From positions 1 to 12,259 of the forward strand of contig DAOWGJ010000388.1 in NCBI GenBank assembly GCA_030637505.1: 12,259 nt of DNA, in the 5' to 3' direction. The notes below the pieces were generated by a model. The model ran no database searches. It was not told the DNA's origin and worked only from the letters and a program-made list of their open reading frames with translations. Made by a program: the position numbers and the translations under genes. Of this stretch, positions 1 to 5,620 are shown in pieces; the first letter of the stretch is position 1; each line of letters opens with the position of its first letter. Source of the stretch: Holophagae bacterium. GTDB taxonomy: Bacteria; Acidobacteriota; Thermoanaerobaculia; Thermoanaerobaculales; Sulfomarinibacteraceae.

Positions 1-177
1 CTCCGCAGGGAGGTGGCCATGAACATCAAACGGCTGATCGAAATCGGCAGCTATCGCGGGATCCGCCACCGCCGGGGTCTCCCCGTTCGGGGACAAAGGA
101 CCCATACCAACGCGCGAGGGCGAAAAGGTCCGAAGCGTCAAGCTGTTGCCGGCAAGAAAAAAGTCGGTAAGGTGTAG
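1..177 (+). CDS. rpsM: 30S ribosomal protein S13, C-terminal part (5' end outside window)
   Basis: Frame 1 is open from the first base to a TAG at 175-177 and gives the last 58 residues of S13, a protein of the small-subunit head that contacts 16S rRNA and the tRNAs. The segment reading IGSYRGIRHRRGLPVRGQRT followed by HTNARGRKGP is the highly conserved S13 C-terminal signature, and it ends in the usual lysine-rich tail that reaches toward the decoding site. The N-terminal half lies upstream of the window. The next gene, rpsK, starts 18 bases after the stop, which is the standard order of the alpha operon. Identification is certain despite the truncation by the window edge; no start or promoter can be seen. 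Confidence 0.97.
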   Translation, partial: LRREVAMNIKRLIEIGSYRGIRHRRGLPVRGQRTHTNARGRKGPKRQAVAGKKKVGKV

Positions 178-195
178 AGACCGGGGAGTTCAAGT

Positions 196-591
196 ATGGC
201 CAACGACCGCAAAGGTGCACGCAAGCCGCGTCGGGAAAAGAAAAACGTCCCGCACGCCGTTGCAAATATTCACGCCACCTTCAACAACACGATTGTCACA
301 TTCACCGACCCCAGCGGCAACACGTTGTGCTGGTCGTCCGGCGGACGGATCGGCTACAAGGGTTCGCGCAAGGGTACGCCCTACGCAGCCCAGCTAGCCG
401 CCCGGAACGCCGCAGAACAGGCCCAGGACAACGGTGTGCGCAGCGTTGAGGTTCGCGTCAAGGGCCCAGGCCCCGGTCGTGAATCTGCGATTCGCGCCGT
501 TGCGGCCGCCGGAATGGACATCAAGAGTATCCGTGACGTGACACCTATTCCCCACAATGGTTGTCGTCCGCGCAAGCGCCGTCGCGTCTGA
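196..591 (+). CDS. rpsK: 30S ribosomal protein S11
   Basis: This 131-residue protein is S11, which sits on the platform of the small subunit near the E site and the Shine-Dalgarno helix. Visible hallmarks are NVPHAVANIHATFNNTIVTF (residues 16-35), the CWSSGGRIGYKGSRKGTPYA stretch, VRVKGPGPGRESAIRA in the middle, and the C-terminal VTPIPHNGCRPRKRRRV motif. Length matches the family (about 125-135 residues). The ATG at 196 is preceded by GGGGAG at 183-188. It lies 18 bases after rpsM and 18 bases before rpsD, so it is clearly part of the same transcript. Nothing is unusual about it. Confidence 0.98.
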   Translation: MANDRKGARKPRREKKNVPHAVANIHATFNNTIVTFTDPSGNTLCWSSGGRIGYKGSRKGTPYAAQLAARNAAEQAQDNGVRSVEVRVKGPGPGRESAIRAVAAAGMDIKSIRDVTPIPHNGCRPRKRRRV

Positions 592-609
592 ATCGCAAGG
601 AGTCTGATA

Positions 610-1239
610 GTGGCACGTTATAGAGGGCCTGTATGTCGGCTGTGTCGCCGTGAAGGTATGAAGCTCTTCCTCAAAGGAGAGCGGTGTTACAAAGAGAAAT
701 GCGCCATCGAGCGTCGCAACCAGCCCCCGGGGCAGCATGGTGGCGCTCGTCGGCGGAAACCGAGAGCTTATGGCATCCAGCTGCGTGAGAAGCAGAAGCT
801 TCGCCGCGTCTACGGTGTGCTGGAGGGTCAGTTCAGGCGGACGTTCGACGACGCAAACCGTCGCAAGGGCGTGACCGGCGAGAACCTGCTCCAGCTCCTC
901 GAACTTCGGTTGGACAACGTCGTTTATTCCCTGGGCTTCGCGACCTCTCGCACCCAGGCACGGCAGCTGCTTCGCCATGGTCACATCCTGATCGACGGAC
1001 GTCGGGTCAATATTCCCTCCTTTCGGGTTAAGCCGGGGATGGAGATTTCGCTCCGAGAGAAGAGCCAGAAGTTGACTCAGGTTGAAGAGGCAATCGACTT
1101 CGCCCAAGGGCGGGGGATTCCCTCATGGCTGGAACTCGATGTCACCAGTCTGACCGGCAAAGTGTTGGAGGCGCCCTCTCGCGAGGATATCCGCTTCCCG
1201 ATCCAGGAACAGCTCATCGTCGAGCTCTACTCGCGTTGA
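610..1239 (+). CDS. rpsD: 30S ribosomal protein S4, zinc-binding (C+) form
   Basis: This 209-residue protein is S4, a primary 16S rRNA binder that starts small-subunit assembly; in several bacteria it also represses its own operon translationally. It begins with GTG at 610, chosen because AAGGAG at 597-602 stands seven bases upstream and MARYRGPVCRLC is the normal S4 N-terminus. Cysteines 9, 12, 26 and 31 (CRLC and CYKEKC) form the four-Cys zinc site of the C+ form, which is lost in C- paralogues. The S4 RNA-binding domain follows in the second half (RLDNVVYSLGFATSRTQARQ, then LLRHGHILIDGRRVNIPS). The stop overlaps the Shine-Dalgarno sequence of rpoA, so translation of the two is probably coupled. 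Confidence 0.98.
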   Translation: MARYRGPVCRLCRREGMKLFLKGERCYKEKCAIERRNQPPGQHGGARRRKPRAYGIQLREKQKLRRVYGVLEGQFRRTFDDANRRKGVTGENLLQLLELRLDNVVYSLGFATSRTQARQLLRHGHILIDGRRVNIPSFRVKPGMEISLREKSQKLTQVEEAIDFAQGRGIPSWLELDVTSLTGKVLEAPSREDIRFPIQEQLIVELYSR

Positions 1240-1250
1240 GGAGTCAGTAA

Positions 1251-2204
1251 ATGATTTGGCACCAATTCCAGCGTCCTACTGCGGTTAACCTCGAGCCGGA
1301 ATCCGCCGAAGACACCTACGGGCGTTTCGTTGCTCAGCCCCTTGAGAGGGGTTGGGGAACGACCGTGGGCAACGCTCTTCGCCGGTCCCTGCTGTCATCG
1401 ATTCCGGGGGCTGCCGTCACCGCAATCAAGATTGAAGGTGTCGACCACGAGTTTTCGGCGATGCCCGGCGGTGTCGAAGACGTGACCGACATCATTCTCA
1501 ACCTCAAGCAAGTGCCGATTCGACTCCACGGAGTCGACGCCGCATTCATCACCCTCGAAATTGATGGTCCCGGAACCGTCACGTCCGGCATGATGAAGGG
1601 CTCCGCCCAGGTTGAGGTGGTCGACCCAGATGTCCACATCGCCACGTTGTCGGCGGATGCAGTTTTCCGAATGACCGTCAGGGTCGGCATCGGACGGGGC
1701 TACGTCCAGGCCGATGAGAACCAGACCGAAGACCTCGATCTGGGTTTCATCCCCGTGGATTCGGCCTCATCGCCGGTGATCAAGACCAACTTCCGAGTCG
1801 AAATGGCGAGGGTTGGTCAGAGGACAAACTACGACAAATTGATCATCGAAGTGTGGACCGACGGTACTGTCAAGCCTGAAGAGGCTATCAGCCAAGCGGC
1901 TCAGCTGGTCCGAGGCCATATGGACATCTATGCGGCCCTCGGCCGAGAAGAAGAAGTTGAAATTATCGAGGAACCTGAACCCGAGCCGGAAGAGGAGTCA
2001 GAGCTGGACAAAAGCATTGACACGCTTGAGCTCTCGATCCGGTCTATGAATTGCCTGAAGAATGCCAACATCAAAACCCTCCGCGATCTGGTTTCCCGCT
2101 CCGAAAAGGAGATGGTGGAGATCCGGAACTTCGGCGAAAAATCGCTGAAGGAAGTCCGGGCCAAACTCGAGGCGATGGGTTTTGGGTTCGGTATTGATGC
2201 CTGA
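1251..2204 (+). CDS. rpoA: DNA-directed RNA polymerase subunit alpha
   Basis: This 317-residue protein is the alpha subunit, whose N-terminal domain dimerises and scaffolds beta and beta', while the C-terminal domain binds UP elements and activators. The N-terminal domain (about 1-230) shows GRFVAQPLERGWGTTVGNAL with RRSLLSSIPGAAVTAIKIEG, followed by HEFSAMPGGVEDVTDIILNL. A short strongly acidic linker (about 233-250, EIIEEPEPEPEEES) leads to the helix-hairpin-helix C-terminal domain with SIRSMNCLKNANIKTLRDLV, then RNFGEKSLKEV. GAGGAG at 1238-1243 overlaps the rpsD stop and lies seven bases before the ATG. It sits in the usual place between rpsD and rplQ. Length is normal; the only mild oddity is the Glu/Pro-rich linker. 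Confidence 0.98.
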   Translation: MIWHQFQRPTAVNLEPESAEDTYGRFVAQPLERGWGTTVGNALRRSLLSSIPGAAVTAIKIEGVDHEFSAMPGGVEDVTDIILNLKQVPIRLHGVDAAFITLEIDGPGTVTSGMMKGSAQVEVVDPDVHIATLSADAVFRMTVRVGIGRGYVQADENQTEDLDLGFIPVDSASSPVIKTNFRVEMARVGQRTNYDKLIIEVWTDGTVKPEEAISQAAQLVRGHMDIYAALGREEEVEIIEEPEPEPEEESELDKSIDTLELSIRSMNCLKNANIKTLRDLVSRSEKEMVEIRNFGEKSLKEVRAKLEAMGFGFGIDA

Positions 2205-2219
2205 AGTGAGGGAGTTACC

Positions 2220-2858
2220 ATGAGACATCGAGTTCACGGCCGGAAGCTCGGCCGGACCAGTGCCCACCGGAAGGCGATGTTCCGGAACCAGTTGACCGCC
2301 CTCTTCACACACGAGCGGATTACGACGACGATTGCCAAGGCTAAAGAGCTGCGTCCGCTGGCGGAAAAGATGGTCACCCTCGCCCGAACCGGTACCCTGG
2401 CCAATCGCCGTAGAGTGTTGACCATGGTGCCGGACAAGCTGGTGGTGCGCCGTCTGTTCGACGAGATTGCACCCCGCTTTGTCGATCGAGACGGCGGTTA
2501 TACCCGAATCCTCAGAATTGGGTCTCGGCACGGGGACAACGCCGAGATGGCCATCATCGAATTCGTCGACTTCAAGCTCAAGGCGAAGGGCGACGACCAC
2601 GGCGGAAGCGAAAAGGGTTCCTTGATCGATCGTGCCAAGGGCCTGTTCGGTGGCGGCAGGGGTGATGCCGGAGATGCTGTCGAGGCAGACGCTGAGATGC
2701 CGGTTGAGGAGGCGACGGAAGTTGCTGCCGAGGCCACAGCTGAGACAGTTGAAGAGACGGTCGAAGAGATTGCTGCCGAGGCAAAGGCCGATGCGGTTGA
2801 GGACGTCGTCGAAGCCGAGGCGCCTGAAGCGGTAGAAGAGGCCGAGAAAAAAGAATAG
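2220..2858 (+). CDS. rplQ: 50S ribosomal protein L17 with long acidic C-terminal extension
   Basis: Residues 1 to about 119 are a complete L17, a large-subunit protein near the exit-tunnel side, with MRHRVHGRKLGRTSAHRKAM at the start, then FTHERITTTIAKAKELRPLA in the middle and a RILRIGSRHGDNAEMAIIEF end. Bacterial L17 usually stops around residue 115-130, but here about 90 residues follow: a glycine/charged linker, a short LIDRAKGLFGGG segment, then an Ala/Glu/Val/Asp-rich tail ending in EEAEKKE. No stop or frameshift separates core and tail. The ATG at 2220 has GAGGGAG just upstream and starts 15 bases after rpoA. It is the last gene of the operon, followed at once by hairpins. The tail's role is unknown; disordered or helical acidic extensions occur on ribosomal proteins of some lineages. 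Confidence 0.96.
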   Translation: MRHRVHGRKLGRTSAHRKAMFRNQLTALFTHERITTTIAKAKELRPLAEKMVTLARTGTLANRRRVLTMVPDKLVVRRLFDEIAPRFVDRDGGYTRILRIGSRHGDNAEMAIIEFVDFKLKAKGDDHGGSEKGSLIDRAKGLFGGGRGDAGDAVEADAEMPVEEATEVAAEATAETVEETVEEIAAEAKADAVEDVVEAEAPEAVEEAEKKE

Positions 2859-2877
2859 AAAATCGTCGAACGATTTT
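2859..2877 (-). terminator. Perfect palindrome, probable terminator for the converging - strand gene
   Basis: AAAATCGT (2859-2866) and ACGATTTT (2870-2877) are perfect inverted arms around a three-base centre, starting right after the rplQ stop. Read on the - strand, the hairpin is followed by a T-rich run (complement of the A-rich end of rplQ, about 2846-2858), the layout of an intrinsic terminator for the ribonuclease gene whose stop is at 2962. On the + strand it ends in TTTT and could add to rplQ termination. The stem is AT-rich and short, so its strength is uncertain. Confidence 0.55.
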
Positions 2878-2880
2878 ATT

Positions 2881-2905
2881 ACCGCGCCTTCGGGCGCGGT
2901 TTTTT
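2881..2905 (+). terminator. Rho-independent terminator of the ribosomal/rpoA operon
   Basis: ACCGCGCC (2881-2888), loop TTCG (2889-2892) and GGCGCGGT (2893-2900) form a perfect eight-pair GC-rich stem with a stable UUCG tetraloop, followed by a T run at 2900-2905. It lies 22 bases after the rplQ stop. This is a textbook intrinsic terminator on the + strand. Confidence 0.92.
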
Positions 2906-2961
2906 GATAGGCGCCGGAACGGTTTGGCGAGAACGCCGTTTCCTGATTCGTGTTCCGCGTC

Positions 2962-4353
2962 CTAACCGAGGTGTAACACGTCCCCGATCTCCGGAATTTC
3001 ACTCTTCCAACCGAAGGCCTTTTCGAGGCGTTCGGCCAGGGCCTGTTGCGCTGGATATTCGCCATGCGTCAGGACGACCCTCTCGGGATCCCTCTCCCGT
3101 CGGGACAGCCAGGCGACCAACTCGTCGGCATCTGCATGGGCTGACAGCCCAGAGATCTGTGCGATATGCGCCTTGACCGGAACATAATCGCCGAGCATCT
3201 TGACCTCGGGTTCGCCTTCGACCAGGCGCCGGCCGCGGGTCCCGTGGGCCTGGTAGCCGACGAAGAGCACAGTGTTTTTGGCGCTGGGGAGTCGAAGTCG
3301 GAGGTGATGGAGAATACGTCCACCAGTCGCCATGCCGGATGCAGAAATGAAGATCGCCCCACCCTTGATGTCGTTGAGTTGACGACTCTCCCTCGAGGTC
3401 TTGGTCACCGTCAGATTGGCGGGGAAGATCGGGTTGATCTGTTCCGAGAAGAGCTGCTTCATCTCGGCGTCATGTTCGGTCGTGCATCGGGTGTAAAGGG
3501 CGGTGGCCTCGATGCCCATTGGACTGTCGAGGTAGATCGGAACGGTCGGCAGATCACCATCGGACATCAGGCCGTGGAGCATATAAAGCAGTTCCTGGGT
3601 CCGATCGATGGCGAAGGCCGGAATCAGGACGACGCCGCCCCGGTCCAGGCCCTTCCGGACCTGTTCCAACAGCTGCAGTCTCGGGTCCTCGGGATTGTGG
3701 AGCCTGTTCCCGTAAGTGCTTTCCAGGAAAAGAACATCCGACCCTGGATAGGGAACGGGGTCTCGGAGAATCGGAACGCCGTGCCGCCCGACATCTCCCG
3801 AAAAGTAGAGGCTCTTTCGCCCCCCTCCGGAGACCTTGCTTTCCAATTCGACAGCGGCGGCGCCCAGGATATGGCCCTGGCGGTGAAAGCGAAACCGAAT
3901 ACCCGGTTTCAGTTCCTGGTCGTGGTCGAAGGGGATGGGTTCGAGCAGTTTCAACGCGGCCTTGGCGTCGGAACGGCGAAAGAGGGGTAGGGCCGGGGCA
4001 TGTTTGGAATATCCCTTCTTGTTTGCGTACCTTGCCTCTTCTTCTTGAATATGGGCCGCGTCAGGGAGGAGGACCCTGAGCAGATTTCGGGTCGGCGGCG
4101 TGCAGTAGACCGGGCCGTCAAAACCCTGGCGCACCAGTCGGGGGAGAAAGCCCGTGTGGTCGATATGGGCGTGGGTCAGAACGATGGAGTCCAATTCATC
4201 CGCCCGTTTGGGGATCGGGTCCCAGTTCCGGCTGCGGAGTTTTTTCCGGCCCTGAAAAAGACCGCAGTCGATCATCGTACTGAAACGTTTCCACTGAATG
4301 AGGTATTTCGATCCGGTGACACAGCGACCGGCGCCGAGAATTGTCAAGTCCAT
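2962..4353 (-). CDS. Metallo-beta-lactamase/beta-CASP ribonuclease (CPSF73/YSH1-like)
   Basis: This 463-residue protein belongs to the metallo-beta-lactamase fold enzymes with a beta-CASP domain, which cleave or trim RNA using two zinc ions; bacterial members include the Thermus TTHA0252 type. The N-terminus has MDLTILGAGRCVTGSKYLIQ and IDCGLFQG, then the zinc motif THAHIDHTG (His61, His63, Asp65, His66). Further ligands are the His of RQGHILGAAAVEL and the Asp of YFSGDVGR. The beta-CASP part starts with LESTYGNR, continues with ISASGMATGGRILHHL, and the closing RNA-specificity segment has ISGLSAHADADELVAW. All expected catalytic residues are present and the length fits. The start codon has a G-rich GGGGGG run four bases upstream. 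It is monocistronic, converges on rplQ and diverges from the 4534 gene. Specific RNA targets cannot be read from the sequence. Confidence 0.93.
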   Translation of the reverse strand: MDLTILGAGRCVTGSKYLIQWKRFSTMIDCGLFQGRKKLRSRNWDPIPKRADELDSIVLTHAHIDHTGFLPRLVRQGFDGPVYCTPPTRNLLRVLLPDAAHIQEEEARYANKKGYSKHAPALPLFRRSDAKAALKLLEPIPFDHDQELKPGIRFRFHRQGHILGAAAVELESKVSGGGRKSLYFSGDVGRHGVPILRDPVPYPGSDVLFLESTYGNRLHNPEDPRLQLLEQVRKGLDRGGVVLIPAFAIDRTQELLYMLHGLMSDGDLPTVPIYLDSPMGIEATALYTRCTTEHDAEMKQLFSEQINPIFPANLTVTKTSRESRQLNDIKGGAIFISASGMATGGRILHHLRLRLPSAKNTVLFVGYQAHGTRGRRLVEGEPEVKMLGDYVPVKAHIAQISGLSAHADADELVAWLSRRERDPERVVLTHGEYPAQQALAERLEKAFGWKSEIPEIGDVLHLG

Positions 4354-4380
4354 AAGACCCCCCTTTTTGTGACACGACTG

Positions 4381-4386
4381 ATCATA
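4381..4386 (-). promoter_or_regulatory. Candidate -10 box for the beta-CASP ribonuclease gene
   Basis: On the - strand this reads TATGAT, one mismatch from TATAAT, 27 bases upstream of the ATG at 4353. No good -35 is visible at 16-18 bases upstream. It touches the left arm of the 4386-4461 inverted repeat, so the repeat would occupy the spacer and -35 region of this promoter. It is a weak call by consensus only. Confidence 0.25.
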
Positions 4387-4461
4387 GCAATTCGTGGGCC
4401 TGTGGCGATCGGGGATGACCGTTGTTGAGAGATCGCCCTCGCCACAGGCCCACGAATTGCT
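4386..4461. repeat. Perfect 23-bp inverted repeat with 30-nt loop in divergent intergenic region
   Basis: The arm at 4386-4408 (AGCAATTCGTGGGCCTGTGG plus CGA) is exactly complementary to 4439-4461, with no mismatch over 23 bp. The 30-nt loop holds a second partner: GATCGCC at 4431-4437 can pair with GGCGATC at 4404-4410, so two nested foldings are possible. A short TTTT follows at 4461-4464. It sits between divergent genes, where a terminator for either neighbour would be out of place. It may be an operator or leader structure, a small RNA hairpin, or a copy of a dispersed palindromic repeat; no second copy is seen in the window. Confidence 0.85.
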
Positions 4462-4500
4462 TTTGGCCCCGATATTACAACATCAAGCACTGATACCGTG

Positions 4501-4506
4501 TAGAAT
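4501..4506 (+). promoter_or_regulatory. Candidate -10 box for the 4534 operon
   Basis: TAGAAT, one mismatch from TATAAT, stands 28 bases upstream of the ATG at 4534. A possible -35 TTACAA at 4475-4480 is 20 bases away, which is longer than ideal. This would give a leader of about 20 bases and exclude the GTG at 4510 as a well-served start. It is a weak, consensus-based call. Confidence 0.25.
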
Positions 4507-4524
4507 CAAGTGGCTGTTGAAAAC

Positions 4525-4530
4525 GGAGGT
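4525..4530 (+). promoter_or_regulatory. Shine-Dalgarno GGAGGT deciding the start at 4534
   Basis: GGAGGT lies just before ACC-ATG at 4534. The in-frame GTG at 4510 has no such site upstream. The close spacing resembles that of the next gene (GGAGGGACC-ATG) and of rplQ (GGAGTTACC-ATG), so ATG 4534 is preferred. Confidence 0.7.
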
Positions 4531-4533
4531 ACC

Positions 4534-5025
4534 ATGAGTGATGACAAACAACCCAGTGTGGATGCGGTGATCGACCAGGTGGTCGCTGATCAGGATGGCG
4601 GTCTCAGTGGAGTCAAGGAGACCCTGGGGAAGGCCCAGAAGGCTCTCGATGGGGCTCGGACGACCATGCAGAGCGCCTATGGCAAGGCGGTTGAGCGGAG
4701 TCACGAGGCCGCTGAACGGACTCGGATCCACCTCGAAGACGCCAAGCGCCATCTGGCGGAGGCCAAGGTCAAGATGAACTCCATGGCCGCCAAGACCAGG
4801 GAACAGGCAGAGGTTCTGTACGAGAAGACCAAGAACCAGTACGAACAACTGGCGGAAAAGAGCCGTGAGCTCTACACCAAGATCCGTGATCGGGTCGCCG
4901 AGATCGACTTCAAGGAAAAGGGCGACCAGGTTTTGGACTACATTCGCGAGAATCCGGGCAAGGCGGTGTTGATCGCGTTGGCGACAGGATTCCTGGTCGG
5001 ATACGTAACCAGGCCTCGAGACTGA
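4534..5025 (+). CDS. DUF883/ElaB/YtxH-like helical membrane-anchored protein
   Basis: The 163-residue product starts at ATG 4534 (an upstream GTG at 4510 would add eight residues). It is almost wholly charged and helical: a short acidic N-terminus, then a long amphipathic stretch with many Ala, Glu, Lys and Arg (about 30-135), suggestive of a coiled coil or an apolipoprotein/LEA-like helix. It ends in one hydrophobic segment, ENPGKAVLIALATGFLVGYV, followed by TRPRD. A helical body with a Pro-Gly-rich C-terminal anchor and a terminal Arg cluster is the architecture of ElaB/YqjD (DUF883) and YtxH-like proteins, some of which bind ribosomes or respond to stationary phase and stress. I assign it by architecture, not by a firm signature. 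It is probably cotranscribed with the gene 24 bases downstream. Confidence 0.75.
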   Translation: MSDDKQPSVDAVIDQVVADQDGGLSGVKETLGKAQKALDGARTTMQSAYGKAVERSHEAAERTRIHLEDAKRHLAEAKVKMNSMAAKTREQAEVLYEKTKNQYEQLAEKSRELYTKIRDRVAEIDFKEKGDQVLDYIRENPGKAVLIALATGFLVGYVTRPRD

Positions 5026-5049
5026 CCGAAAGCTGGACCAGGAGGGACC

Positions 5050-5358
5050 ATGGACGACCCGTCTCTGACCGATGCAGTTGAGTATGATGCCGATGATGTT
5101 GAACCCACCAGTGACGAGCCGAAGGCCCGTCAATTGGATGCCGACACCATCCTGGATACACTGGTTCCGTCGACCGTTGACTGGCGGGGAACGGTAGGCC
5201 GTCATCCCGTGATGTCGGTTGTCGGTGTCGGTATCGTCGGGTACCTGATCGGCCGGTCGCGCGGTTCAATGATCATGACCGGGGTGTCGGCAGCGCTTTC
5301 GACGGCGATGATGCGCCAGCTCGGAGATGTGTTTGAAGGGGACTTCTTCGATTTCTAA
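5050..5358 (+). CDS. Small single-pass membrane protein, unknown function
   Basis: The product has 102 residues, with ATG at 5050 directly after AGGAGGGACC. An acidic, probably disordered N-terminal half (about 1-40) is followed by VGRHPVMSVVGVGIVGYLIG (48-67), a glycine-rich hydrophobic segment, then RSRG and a second weakly hydrophobic stretch (MIMTGVSAALSTAMM), ending in GDVFEGDFFDF. The pattern of His-Pro, a small-residue-rich membrane helix, Gly-Tyr and then an Arg pair echoes the anchor of the preceding gene (ENPGKAV...VGYVTRPR), so the two may be distant relatives or partners in the membrane. I do not recognise a named family. The Shine-Dalgarno sequence and 24-base gap support a two-gene operon. 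Confidence 0.7.
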   Translation: MDDPSLTDAVEYDADDVEPTSDEPKARQLDADTILDTLVPSTVDWRGTVGRHPVMSVVGVGIVGYLIGRSRGSMIMTGVSAALSTAMMRQLGDVFEGDFFDF

Positions 5359-5377
5359 GGCGTCGCACAAAGGCTTG

Positions 5378-5406
5378 CCGGAACTCCCCGACGGGGTGGG
5401 TTCCGG
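5378..5406 (+). terminator. GC-rich hairpin after the small-gene pair, possible terminator
   Basis: CCGGAAC (5378-5384) pairs with GTTCCGG (5400-5406), and CCCC (5386-5389) with GGGG (5393-5396) inside. It begins 19 bases after the stop at 5358, where a terminator is expected, but no T run follows. It could be an intrinsic terminator lacking a U tract or simply a stabilising 3' hairpin. Confidence 0.4.
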
Positions 5407-5443
5407 TGCACCACTTCCGCTCAACGGTGACAAATATGGCCTG

Positions 5444-5620
5444 ACCCGTACTTCTCACCGGTTTTCGAAGCGAAAGGCGCAAAACGCGATGAGGTTCGGT
5501 GATCTCGCAAGATGAGGGAGCGAAAGCGTACTTCCGGTACGTTGAGCGAGCGAATCGAGAAAGCTCCGAAGATCGGTGTGTTTCGCGCCTTGCAGCCGGA
5601 CACTGGTGAGAAGTACGGGT
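5444..5620. repeat. 177-bp imperfect palindromic element (REP/MITE-like) overlapping the kinase start
   Basis: The termini ACCCGTACTTCTCACC (5444-5459) and GGTGAGAAGTACGGGT (5605-5620) are perfect 16-bp inverted repeats. Inside them AAGGCGC (5474-5480) matches GCGCCTT (5585-5591). Further partial complementarity continues to an apex hairpin CGTAC-TTCCG-GTACG (5527-5541), which lies at the exact centre of the element. The midpoints of all three pairs fall within two bases of each other, so this is one long concentric fold and not chance. It carries no transposase and stays open in the kinase frame. The form is that of a dispersed palindromic repeat, but only one copy lies in the window. Confidence 0.8.

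Noticed and set aside
394..1107. A 237-codon open frame on the - strand across rpsK and rpsD
   Set aside because: It lies opposite two certain ribosomal protein genes in a GC-rich region, where long antisense frames arise by codon bias; the product shows no recognisable motif.
1998..3065. A - strand frame of 355 codons spanning rpoA, rplQ and the terminators
   Set aside because: It crosses the operon terminator hairpins and overlaps two highly conserved genes; its sequence mirrors the acidic L17 tail as low-complexity residues.
3166..3990. A 274-codon open frame on the + strand inside the ribonuclease gene
   Set aside because: The opposite strand encodes an intact beta-CASP enzyme with all its catalytic motifs; this frame has no family signature and no ribosome-binding context.
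4386..4461. The perfect inverted repeat as ends of an insertion sequence
   Set aside because: Only 30 bases lie between the arms, with no room for a transposase, and no target-site duplication is evident.
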